Of a DNA stretch of 64,000 bases, positions 1 to 12,200 are shown piece by piece; positions within the stretch are counted from its first letter, which is position 1; each line of letters begins with the position of its first letter. The stretch is from positions 21,561 to 85,560 of the forward strand of contig JASAMV010002027.1 of the NCBI GenBank assembly GCA_030248065.1, in the 5' to 3' direction. The notes beneath the pieces were generated by a model. That model worked only from the letters and a program-made list of their open reading frames with translations. It was not told the DNA's origin and made no database searches. Position numbers and translations under genes: made by a program. The DNA comes from Rhynchonema sp. JSB1_4. Its lineage: Eukaryota; Nematoda; Chromadorea; Monhysterida; Xyalidae.

Positions 1-114
1 CATGGACTGAATGATAATTAAAAATAATCTCATGATACGGTTCAGCAACGTGAAACGCATGACAAAGCATAAAATCATCATGATGATGTCACTTTCACGC
101 AGTTTCACTTCCAG

Positions 115-936
115 GACCAAGGCAGCGATCGTGTGTGCCCTTTACGAGGCGGGAGCCGCCATTGACGCAGCAGACACCAGTGGTCGCACAGCACTGCATT
201 GGGCCGTGCACTGCAACAACGCTGTGGCTGTGAAACATCTGGTTGAACACGGTGCCTCGACGGAGGTGCAAAACAAGCATCGTGACACTCCAATGGACAT
301 GGCACGAAAGATGGACAGATACGAATGCGAACAAATGCTCGAGTTGCTGCTCGAAATAAACCGTTACAGACAGCGCGCAACTGTCAGTGAAGTAGAGAAA
401 TTTGATACCGAATGGGATGCAACTGCTGAGCGGAAAGTATCGAGATCAACACCAATGACGGGTGAATCAAATTTCGAACATTCGATTCTCATTGGGTTCT
501 TGGTATTGGGGCTAAATGTGTGCATTGCGTCTTTGCAGCTGCGCAACGACGGGCTTTGCATGCTGGACCTGCGAGCTGACGGCTTCGCTTGCAGTTGGGC
601 ACTTCTGAACCAACTGAAATACATGGACGTGATAACAGGAGCACAAGCTGATTTAATAAATCGCCAGGTAGTTATGTTTTGTTACAGTATATGTACGGTA
701 TATTGCACTGTGTGAATTTACCAGGTAAAAGTAACACGGAGCGCGCGAATCGTGGACAACTTCGAGTTCGTTTTCAGTTAACCGATTATGAAAGGTGTAC
801 TGAACTGATCTATCATATGATGCGTATGCAAAGCGACTACAACTACAGGATGCTGATCAGGGCGCTGAAGGAGGAGAAACATTTTGTTCATGCGGCCGAC
901 CTTGAGGCTGTACTACAAGAGAAAATAATTCTGTGA
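115..936 (+). CDS. Ankyrin-repeat plus CARD domain protein, 3' part (5' end outside window)
   Basis: Three exons are visible. The first, 115 to a donor at 382, 391 or 436 (all phase 0), opens after a cttccag acceptor in phase 2 and encodes about two ankyrin repeats; key motifs are GRTALHWAVHCNN and VEHGAS. The second is 539-667, after tctttgcag. The third is 778-936, after gttttcag, ending in TGA at 934-936. Exons 2 and 3 join in phase 0 and give a compact six-helix CARD-like domain: WALLNQLKYMDVIT, then LTDYERCTELIYHMM, then LIRALKEEKHFVHAADLE. CARD domains mediate homotypic contacts in apoptosis or innate immune signalling and ankyrin repeats bind partner proteins, so a cytoplasmic adaptor is likely; this role is inferred. 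The ankyrin segment resembles Notch-type repeats, but the CARD tail argues against Notch. A poly(A) signal AATAAA lies at 1457-1462. The gene converges on the DLG5-like gene. Confidence 0.72.
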
Positions 937-1864
937 TGTTTCACTCTCTATCATTGCGAGCGTGTCCCGAGTGTACATTATGTGCAGTGGAACAGCTTAT
1001 GTATGTTGATCGAAATCAGTGCCACAACTCTGTCAACATGCAGCATGATGCCGTTGCACCCATAATTTTATCGTATCTTTTTATGCAAAGTCGCTGTTGT
1101 TGTATACCTTTCATACAGTCGTCAGCATCAGGTCAGTTTTGACGATGAAGAGTGTGGACCATTTGCTGATTGATGTTTCATATGTCTCTTTGACCCGCAA
1201 CTCTCGCATGCAATTCTTCAAATCGTAATTCGTCAAATTTTGTGCGTGAACTATGTACATGTCATATATTTTGTTAAACCTTTCTGTCTTGTATTATTTC
1301 CTAAGATTTTTGGCACTTGCACATTCTGTTGTGAGCGGAATGCTGACAAAAAAGACAGTTGATTTATTCAGCACAATCGTGCCGATTGCGGAATTCCTCG
1401 TGGGGTCTAGACGAGGCATGATGTGCACGTGACAGGATATCGAAGAAAACAATCATAATAAATTCAAATAATCACAATGGTCATAGATCACAACGGAGCA
1501 ATGAGAAGAATGAAAAACAAAGAAATATTATTGGCATTTCAAACATGAACACAAGTGTGAGAGAACCATTGCATATAAACTCAGCTTGGTAATATTATGT
1601 GCGAGCAGAACGTTTCATATACACACATACATACAGTATCTGTGTTTTTGTTCATTTTCGAGCAAAACGAAAGTCGTGAAACTAACTTAGGTACTATGAT
1701 GCACACGAAGAACGTAAATTTTATAATTCAGGACGGGGTGAGATAAATTGAACAGTGTTTTTACTCAGGCCACAATGGTGCAGTAATACAGTATCAAGTT
1801 CTTGGGACAGTGCTGGTGGACTCAAATGAATTGGCTGCAAGTTTTGTTGGTTGGCACACTTTGT
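937..1864. other. Intergenic spacer between convergent genes (3' UTRs)
   Basis: No coding potential was found. AATAAA at 1457-1462 could end the CARD gene, and TTTATT at 1363-1368 (AATAAA on the minus strand) could end the DLG5-like gene, so the two 3' UTRs may overlap. Two copies of the TGATGTTTCA decamer sit at 934-943 (spanning the CARD stop codon) and 1171-1180. Confidence 0.5.
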
Positions 1865-3286
1865 TCACAGATTATCGGCGGAGACCACCCAAAGTGTCTT
1901 CTTTTGTTCGTGCTCCACAGCACTGGCGATTTGCTGACACACAAGTCGAATCGTGTGGTCGGGTTGGGGCTGGGCGGGCGCAGTTACTGAAAGAAAAATA
2001 TTTAGTTATTATTCATTTATTTTTAAGCTATATTAATTGCGCAATTTATTTATTTTCTCAGCTCGTGTCGTCTGTGGCTGTGGTGTGACATCATGAGGAG
2101 GAGTGGTGTGTTTTATAGTCGTCAAATATGGTATGGCGCTTTTCAAGTGCACTAATTATTTTTGGTACTTTCTCGGTGGTCTGAGACTAAGGCAACATAT
2201 CTATACTACTAAAACAGGAAGACGTAGGCGCCTGCTCGAAAGTAGACCAAGCAAACAAACAACTGTCTGGCAGAACACTTCTTATCGGTGCCCTCTAAGG
2301 CATTAGACTTAGGGTGTGACACTGGTCACGCCACCTCTATCTCCTGTGCGTCAAAAAATTGCAACAACTACAATAAACTACTTTATACCGAAAGTTCGGG
2401 AGCCGTTTGAATACGCACAACAACCAACGCTTTAACATACCCACCTACTGCGGAACGTGCGAACCACCCAACAACACGTATAGCCCAAAAGGGTGGTAAC
2501 AATAATCACCGCACTCAACTTCGTGATGTTTCACACACACTAACCGGTTGTATGATGGCAGTTGATCTGTTGCAACTGCAGTTCGGTCTGATTGGCTTGT
2601 TCCACAATCTCCTTGGCCTGTTTGCTGGGCATTTGACTCGGCGTCTGTTCCCCTCTTTTGGCACTTTCGAATACTTCGCGCACTTGTTTTGCGTTCTTGA
2701 ACTTGACCACAACCACAATTGGGTAGATTTGCAGTTGTTGTAGACGCTCCAACGCAGCGATTGAAACATCGAGGATGCAGTGGTAGCCCTGGGGATGGGG
2801 GTTAATTGATTGCATATACTTGTGTTGTGTTGGTGGATCACAAAGGCCACCTGCTGCTATGATAACGCTGGTAATGAATGATAGGGTACCCGAACTGTAA
2901 ACTAGTCTCGAACAATTAGTCGACCTGATAAGGAGAATAAAACAGTTATTTTTAGCAACCGTACCTTGTCAATCAAATCCTTCACCACATTGGCGCTGGT
3001 CACTTCAAACAGTTGCTGGCGTTTTCTGAAACAAAAAAGTATTGCACGTAAAATCAATCATTGTGAAAGGTGGGGACCGGAAAAGTCCGCAATCACAAAT
3101 TCGCAACTCCAACCGACCTAAAGTCGATGTACAGCAAATTGGCCATTCCGTGCTCCAGCGCTGATTGGCTGATCTGCAGACATTCGGGCACACAATGCAT
3201 GAACGTGTTCGGGTAGCACTGCACCAATCGACCAATCAGGATGTCGTTTAACGGACCAATCAACAACACCGGACGTTTGCGTGCGT
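1865..3286 (-). CDS. DLG5: DLG5 C-terminal guanylate-kinase-like domain (exons 37-40)
   Basis: Exon 3286-3118 holds RPVLLIGPLNDILIGRLV, the position of the kinase P-loop, but without the GxxGxGK nucleotide-binding signature. This matches MAGUK GK domains, which bind phosphoproteins rather than making GDP. It continues through LLYIDFR, then exon 3025-2965 (KRQQLFEVTSANVV), then exon 2788-2545 (HCILDVSIAALERLQ, IYPIVVVVKF). The last exon, 1986-1865, opens after a tttttctttcag acceptor, joins in phase 1, and ends TLWVVSADNL then TGA (1867-1865), the counterpart of the conserved DLG5 C terminus. The domain covers roughly residues 1714-1911. Confidence 0.9.
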
Positions 3287-6200
3287 CTGAGCAGAACGAA
3301 TAAATTGGAATTTGAATGCGATGGCGTCACCTATCAGCTCTCATATCGGTTGAGGGTGGGTTTCGGGCCCAATGCCACTTGCTTGCGCTCATGCGCAAGG
3401 CTGGCTGTGGTTGACGGCATTGGTTGACCGACACAAAACAATTAGCCTGGTGGTGCGCTTGTGATTCCTACAATGAGACCACAACCCCACACATATACTG
3501 CTGATCTCAAAAGCGAAACATCGCTCTATGCCGACTGCCAGCAAGTTTTGGGCGACTAACGAACACTCAGGTCGCGGCGATGTTTCATGCGTCATTTATG
3601 TATATGAGCTGCGCAACACAAGATTAGGTGTATGGTGACTCACAATCATATCGTTGCACCCGCTGGTAGACCTCCTCGATCAAAGTGACCGAATCGGAGT
3701 CCTCTTTGCTGGGTGTCCGGGTGTGCTGACTTGAACGCGACGACCGACGGATGAACTTGAGGGAACTAAATAAAGAGAGAAATTGTACAAAGAACAGTGG
3801 CCGGTGCGCACTTTGCTGCTAATGGCCCGGGATGGTCGAGGTGTGGTGCAAAATCGGGTGGGTCACATCGTATGTACGTCTTCATTGTTGAAGCTGCGCA
3901 GAGCTCGCAGCGGAGACTTCTGATTACGCTGCAATAGCAACTTGTGACCCAAAACCATTTTGCACCGCCGAGCAGTGTGCGAGCTGCTATTGTTGTCGAC
4001 GCAACACACCAACGTCGACATGTGTACAATAGTGACCAATACAGCACCACGTTTGCAGCCATAAAGCTGTGCAGCGATGAAACAACAAGACCACACTTTA
4101 TGCTTATGTGCGCAGTACAAACATTCTAACTTCCCATCACACCAACACCGACCGTCTGATGGTGCCTCGTCTCGATCCGCCGCCAGCCGCCGCCTCCATC
4201 GCGTCCAAAATGCCGCCGCTCGTTGATTGGCTGCTGTTGGCCATGTCCATGCTGCGTTTCATCACCAGTTCTTCCTCCAGTCTGAAAAGGTAGATACATT
4301 TTCGTTTTGGACATTATGGGGGATGGCTGTTTTTTAAGTTTTCAAATAAAACTTCTTTAAATTAGCAACCGACTTGTATTTGCTGGGTATAATGCCACAC
4401 GAGCGTTGCCGGCCCTCGAGGTCAAGCAGCCAGGCGCGCCAACGACCAGTGGTGCCCATGAACAACGTGTTGTCGACGTAACTGGAGTAACATTATGTCA
4501 TTTTGTTTATTTGATTGAAAATTTACATTCTTTTTTTTTAAAAATATTCACAAACTCACAGAATGTCGCCGTTTTTCAATGGCAGTTCGTCCGAAGTTTC
4601 CGCTTGACGATCGATGTTTACGCGAACGTAGAATCCGTCGCCCGCCGTTTTCTTGCAGTGTTGGTATTCTGGAGAATAGCTTTTTCTTAAATAACAAAAA
4701 TCATTTTTCAAAAAAGCTAAAAATTTAAAAAATAAGTGCTCGCAAATTAAGTCTAAAGAGACATACTTTGTTCGTCGTGCTGCACCAACGACGTGACCAC
4801 ATTATCCGACTTTCGTTGCAGTTCGTAGCGCGCCTGCTCCAACGTCAGTTTTCGGAAATCCATGCCGTTAAACTGAAATTGTAAACAGTAAATCTATACT
4901 ACTAAAACAGGAAGACGTATGTATGTGTGTCTGTGGCCCCCTCCCTCGGAAGGGCGGACGGGTCAATTTTCACGGGTAGCTTTGGGTATGCTAACGGGTC
5001 TTCGGGGGCGGGGGGCACGGCACGGGCGCGGCGTTGTAGCCGGGCCGTAGGCACGGGTCCCGTCTTGTATTGTGATAAAAATCGACAAACAAACGGTCGA
5101 TTGAAATACTAGTACCACGCGTATCAAAATGGGTTAAGTTATACACCCTTCATTGGTTCCAAGCAGTGAGGTGCTGATATATGTATCTGACTGAAGCGTT
5201 CACGAACCGGTTCATAGATTTGGTTTCTGAGGAACTTCCGAACCACAAACCGGTAAAATAATTGTTCACTTTAATTTTGCTGATAATAATGAGTGTAAAA
5301 AGCTAGGAAATCCATTCCATTCAGTAAAAATTTCGGCAAACGATAACAATAATTAATATTTGACTGGCTGCAACTGCAAGACTGGCATTTTTCCGCAACA
5401 TTCAGCCACGAACCGGTTCGCAGATTCGCACGGCAAAGTTTCGATTCGCGCACACCTCTCGTAATCTACATACGCAACACTTCCTAAAGGCGACTGTACG
5501 TCTAGTTGCGATACACGCAACATTTTCTCGCGTGTTGATTGGCTGGCTCATGCGCGGCAAACAGCCAATCAGAAAATGTTGCGGCCATCGTTGCCAACGG
5601 GACAAAGTATAAAGTGGCCTTTACACGCTCGGCATCAATATATTCCAAACTGATCACCCCAACCTCCAGTATCTGATCCCCGATCGCCAGACAGGTGCCC
5701 GGATTGTAATCGTGCGCGTTGGTGATTTCAGGCAGCAAATCGTCCACGAAAATCCCAGTCATGTTGCCCCCGCGCGTGATCATGCCCCAACAGTCGAACT
5801 GTGACTGCTTTTGTGCCTGAATCGAAAAATAAAGGTGGAGTTGGTGGAGTTATACTTGTCCATTTTGGGCTTGTAGACAATGAGGACAAAATTTTCTTTC
5901 AGTCATACTTTGTGATCCTGTTGGAGCACTAATTTCGACCAGCGCAAAAGTTGTTCCCCTTCACCACTTGAACAACTTTTACGCTGTTCGAAATTAGTCC
6001 TCCACCGCTATCACGAAACATGATTCGAAGAAAATTTTGTCCTTATTGTCTACAAGCCCAAAATGGACAAGTATAACTCCAGCTTAATGCTTCGCAGAGA
6101 TTGATTTTGAGCACAGCTTTGTACATAAAATACTGTATTATGCACATTTGAGATGATGTGTTGTGCTTCATAAATTTATGTGTTTCACATACCAAACATG

Positions 6201-9200
6201 GCAGTTTGATCGTTGCGCGGTCGTTTTTTCAGTTTTGATGACATGTGAAAAAATGTTTTTTTGCATATATGTGTATTTAATGACTTTTTTGACAGCTGTA
6301 GGGTTGATCAGCGTCAATGTTGGCTGCGTCCAAACTTCAAATAAACTACTTTTACGGCGGTAAAATTTAATTGTGCCACGGTTCATCTGACCCCTGGCAT
6401 AGCTCCAAGCAGGAGCCTAAGACCAAGCCCAGTGGGTTACTGCGGGGCCTGAATTGCCCCTACCTGAAAAACTATGCCTGAAATGACAGGCCCGAACTTC
6501 TGGGGCCAGAAAGGGCCAGAGTTGTCAAATTTATTGCGGTCCAATTCAACTAATCGCGCACCCACCTGCAAACTGGCCATGTCCCGTTTCCTGACACTGA
6601 CGAAGCGCTGTTGCACCATGGTTGGCTGCATTGAGTCACTCGTGAGCGAGCTTGATGTGCGACTCATTGTGTTGCCCCCGCTCATGAATTGCCTGCTGGT
6701 ACCGTAACCCGTCGATGTGGTTACGGTAGACATACGACCCGTATTGAGATGCTGATTGGCTAATATTGCTGAATGCTGATTGGCTGTCGTGGTGGGTGAG
6801 GTCGGCTCGCCGCGCTCACTGATAATACCGAGAATTTCGCGGCTGAAATGTTGAAACAGCGGAAGTCTTTTTTGGGCCACCCTATGTTTAAATCCGAACA
6901 TTTTTTTGTGAAATCACTAAAACGTGCTCGTGACATAAACTAAGGCAGATAAGAATAACTGATACATAAGGCACAACAGTGGCACAATACATACTTGATA
7001 TATAATTTGTCATTGAAACTTACCGAAGGCGGGCAGTTTAGTGGCAGACTGTGCAAGAGAAATGAAAACCATGCGTTTCTACACAAACATGTATGGCATC
7101 CGGAGCATTGATTACGCTCTATAAACACAACTAATATTAAGGGTGCGGGGCAAGGCCAAACCAAAAAGCTTCACTAAAGTTCGAAATTCCCACCTCAATC
7201 ACTACGACTAGTACAGGGTGGCCCAAAAGCGTGTCACCTCACCTGTGCGCACTGGCACTGTACAACGATGATTGCCGACTCAACATATTGCTGTTGTGTT
7301 GTTGACCTCCATAGACGGGGGTGCCACGCGGTGTGGAGGAGTGCTGCGGGGCGTGCGACCTGCGTGTGATGTTTCAAGCATTAGTAGTCTGCCCATTTGA
7401 TAAAGACGTGATCCGGACTCCGACTTTTTTCTGGTAACTACGCACCTAAGTCTCTTTTGGTATTCACCTCAAGAAGGGTCACAATTACGTGGTAATGCTT
7501 CACTGCATTGTACAGAGGATGTGCATGTGGCTAAATTCTCAGCCAGATAGACCCGAAACCTGAAACCGAAATACAATTTTTTCTATGTCCGGGATTCGGG
7601 TTCTAAGGAAAAAATTGAAAATGTTTCGACTGACAGTATAAATTGTTCGCGTCAGCTGTACAGTGGCAAAGCCGAATCATTTTCGATTATCATGCTTTGT
7701 GTTTCGGGAAATCCCGAAACCCGAAATACGGACATAGAAAAAAGTATGTTTCGGGTTTCGCGTCTATCCGGTGGAACCCTTAGTGGATTATGCGAACAGC
7801 CAACCATGTTCGCTTAACATCCGGCGGCACCACGCGTGAATCCAAGCTTGGCGATGTTTCACCCACCCGCAGCCACTCACCATATGGTCTCACATGATGC
7901 CTGTTGCATTTGGTGTGGATTGTATTGCAACGTCATCGAGATATTCTCCAACCGACCCAACTGGCGCAACACCTTTTTCGCCGCTTCGAGATTCGCATTC
8001 GCATTCGCCATGCTGATGCCGCAGATCTGACGGCAAATCAGCGAATAGTGGTCAGCATAACGGGTAAAATTCTCAAAAGCGCAATCGCCCCCCCCCCCCC
8101 GAAGGTGGTTGCACAACCGCCGCCGGAAACGATGATAACAACTTCCAACTGGCTGACCTCAACATTGTTTGTGCGTGTAACACAACGCCAACGCGACCCC
8201 GGTTTCGGAGGCGACAGATTTGGTGAAACCTTCACACGTGGCTGCTGATTTGGGAAATGTTACACGTTGCAGAATACAACGTGGTGCATGAGTATTTTCT
8301 CTTTTTATTAGTTTTGTAAGCACACCACCTTCGAAATCGGGCTCGTGTTGGCGTACCTACTTTGCCTTTTCCGTGAACAGTCGGTTTGTTCAGAGCCTGT
8401 TCGCCAACACACACAAACAATTCAGGTCACCCACCTGGCAGATGTCTTCATCGTTTCTGGTGGCGGTTGCTTTCGAGAGTCGGGGCCAATGATGTGCGAT
8501 ATTTTCATGTTCTTAGGCTTTGTTTTACAGGCTGGATGCATGGGCTTAGGGCGCCCTTAGTCATAGTGGAAAATAGAAATGAAAGAAATATTCTATGCGC
8601 AAGTTTTCTGTTTCCACTTTCCAATTATGACTAAGAGCATACTGGAAAATGGAAAATGGAAATGAAATAAAACATTTTCTGCAGCAGTCATGTTTTGACA
8701 TGTGACAAAACAGTTTCTGTTCCGCTCAATTCTCGGCCGCTGATTGGTCAGATTTTACACAGAAAATGTTTTGTTTCATTTTCATTCTCCAGCATGCCCT
8801 TAGTCATACTGGAAAGTGGAAATGGAAAACTTGGGCATACAGAAGAATATTTTTTCATTTCCACTTTCCATTTTCCACTATGACTAAGTTCGCCCTTAGA
8901 CAGCACACACCCCTATCATAAACACTCGGTGTGCAGTCTTAGCTTCAGCCAAGCGACGGGTAAGAGCCTAAGCCTGAGCCCGAATTTGGGGGTCGAAATC
9001 AAAGCCACAAATTGAGGGCGCAGAATATTCCGGGAAATCTTTCCACATCGTAATGTTGTTGAAATAAATGTGTGTGCAAATGGGCTACTTGCTTTTATGC
9101 TGGCCGTGCACGATGTTGTGTATGACAACGGGAGCGCACGTACAATCCGAAATCGTTTGTGCACAAGAAATGACTTTGTACTGTTCCGCGGCTTTTCAGG

Positions 9201-12200
9201 CCCGAAAGTTCAGGCCCAGTTTTTCAGGCCCGAACGATTCAGGCCCAGCATATATGACCCATTTATAGGCTTAGGCTCCAGCCGGGCTTGAATCGACCGG
9301 GCCTGAACCTGTGCCCCTGGACTGAACCGTACCACAATAACTTCGTACATACATCTAGGAATCGAGCCCAGGATCGTTGTTTTCTTTCCGGGGCACTACC
9401 ATGACCACTAGGTTTGTTAGACACAAACTTGACGGTTAGTACCTACTACCATATAAAGTACTATTACCACCTGCTCTGCATACTGTATGACGTATGAAAG
9501 TACCGTTGTGATTGCCTTTTGCCCACCAGAACGTGAAACTTCGCGGTAAAATTCCATGTAACTCACATCTAACACTTGATCGCCGACTTGCACGCCACTC
9601 TTGGCAGCGAGTGATGTTTCACTGACACGTGATATAAACAGACCGTTGTCCCATTGTACCGAGATGCCCAGATTCTCACGACTGCAGCCCTTTTCGATAT
9701 GGATTTTTCGCACATCACCGTTGTGTAGCCTGTACGTATGTGTGAAACATCAGCTGGTAGGGATTCAGAGAGAAAATCGATAAAATGAAACATCACACGC
9801 GCAAACATAGGCAGGCACATACATACCTTGAGTGACTACCACCGCCCTCATGCGTGTTGTACGGATGGAACGGGCTCTGACGGGGTGCGTACTTGCGTTG
9901 AACAGGGGTACCACCTGAAACCATTTAGGTACGGTGCTTATTACATGTATCGGGGTAGGTATGCGTGTGTTTTTATTATTCATTGGCATGATAACAAGAT
10001 AAGGCGAGCCTCCAAGGCAAACAGGTAGGTATACATTCTAATGTGTGCAATAAGATCCCAAGGCGTGAGGAATGAACTGACAAGTTCACAGGTTCACTTT
10101 CTTGAAGTTACTCGGACAAATACATAGTGAGGCAATAGGAAAAGATAGGACTCATTTACATTTCGTGCAAGAGTTGAATACTCCGATATATCTGAAAAAT
10201 AATAGTGTCGAACCATGATGGCCACAGAGCGATCTCATCCCAATGAATAGATTTTGCTGATGTGGTTTTAGCTGTGCCTAGTGATGGGCTCGCTCCCAAT
10301 TTTTTTCCTTCGCTCGCTCTTCGCTCTTAGCGCGAAGAGCGAAATCGCTCTTCGCGCCCAGGCGCGAAATTGAAATTTGCCTTCGCTCGCTCTTCGCTCT
10401 AAGCGCGAAGAGCGATTTCGCGCTTTCGCTCTTTGCCGCGCTTTTATTCGCGCCCGAGCGTTTCGCTCTTTTTTTCGCGCTTTCTTGCCTTGATGCGTTT
10501 GAACAAAAAATCTTTTGTAAATTATTCAGAAATGTTGTTAATATTTATATCCAGAGAAAGAATCATTATTCTTTCAGTTCAGAGAAGAAGAACGACAATA
10601 TGGCGACAATCATGATTGAACATGCATGTGTTCTGTTCTGTTCTTCATCAGTTTTGCCCTGTTCTATTTTGTTTTGTTGTATTGTAGTGTGGCACGGACA
10701 TGATCAGGTGCCAGTGTGCGTCAATATCAATGTCTGGTTCAAAATTCAATGATCAAAATTGAAAGCTTTCAAAAGGTTTCAAAAAGCTTTCAAACTGCTC
10801 AAATCTAAATAATCCACTTCCGTTCCAATTCCGAACCGATATTGGAAACTGAGAACTCATGCATGGGCTGGGCGGCAGTGTCACTCGCCCATATTGTGCG
10901 ACTGAGTGTGAGACCAATAACTGTTCTGCACTCCTTCTTTGATGAAAGCACAAAATTCTGGCCTCTTGCTATTCACAGTATTGAAGCGCGAAATGCGTAA
11001 AAAAGTTTCGCCGGGCGCGAAGAGCGAAGAGCGAAAAAAGAGCGAAATTTTCAGGCGCGAGCCCATCACTAGCTGTGCCGCATTGGCTGTCTGTTAGTTT
11101 GTGCGACATTCACGTTCGGTTATGTAATTCGTAAATCATTCATCCCATTCAAACATACACAGCATAATATCTCTGTTCAATCAATACGTTGCAGACTACG
11201 AACAGCAGCGCTACGTGTTCAACGCGATGTTGGGCGCGTATACGACCCATTCGGTGCGAACGTGGAGGACACGATCAAAATGTGATGAATAGTGTTCAAG
11301 GCTTGGATTTGGACTGAACTGTTCCGTGGACATGTTTCTGTTTGGCGGCATTTGCGCACTTGGCGTAGCCCATTCGAGAATGCAGTGCGTACGGTGAATC
11401 AGTCAATAAATCAATAATCAATTAGTCAATCAGCCAATATACAGAACGGGAACTTGTATGTGGCCACACCTGAGTTCGACAAGTTGCGGTAGAGAATATT
11501 GTAATTTTATAGCAAATTGAGCTCTACCGATCAACCACGGGATCGTTTTGCATTGTACGAGATTTTTTAGTGAGCTCGTTACATGCGTGCGTCTAGGGGC
11601 GGGCTTAGGTTGAATCCCGGAATCCGGAAACGCATTATTTTTGCATGTATAAATTTTTGCGTTTTCGGGAAACATTTCTGGAGCCCAGAAATGTCTTGTA
11701 TTTTTGCATGCAATTATTTCCGGGTTCCGGGTCGATTCCGGATTTAACCTAAGTGTTTGCTCTGAATTGTAATATATAAACCAGACACAAAGCGAAGACG
11801 GTGCAAGAAAGTGTGGTGTTAATGTTCGACGCCCCCGTCCACACAATTGCATCCGGGTGGAGGGGTGCACCTTCCCCAAGATGACCGACTTGGCCCCCTC
11901 ACCTCTGGCGCTGCTGCTGACCGAATTCAACGAGCTGTGACTGGTCACCGATTGGTAGTCACTCTCGATGGTGCCTGCGCCCCCACTCAAATGTCGACCC
12001 GAATATGGGGGTGGTGGCATGGCTCGGGACGTTGGTTGCGACCAGGCAAGCTGCAATGACGGGAAAAGGGTGATGATAAGTGTGGTGAAACATCTAGTCT
12101 TACTATATAGGTGCCATCTCTCAATTGGCACCGTGGTTGTGTCGTTATCCATCACAATAGTAAGATGTTGCCTTTGGTCGCTAAGTGTCCTCCTCTACCA

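Noticed and set aside
115..382. Notch receptor identity for the ankyrin exon
   Set aside because: The repeats resemble Notch ankyrins, but the following exons encode a CARD and then stop; Notch has further ankyrins, a TAD and a PEST region.
11..715. A single 234-codon uninterrupted reading frame for the ankyrin gene
   Set aside because: It runs through two introns by chance. The splice sites at 115, 539, 667 and 778 give intact ankyrin and CARD folds, while the read-through segments look non-coding.
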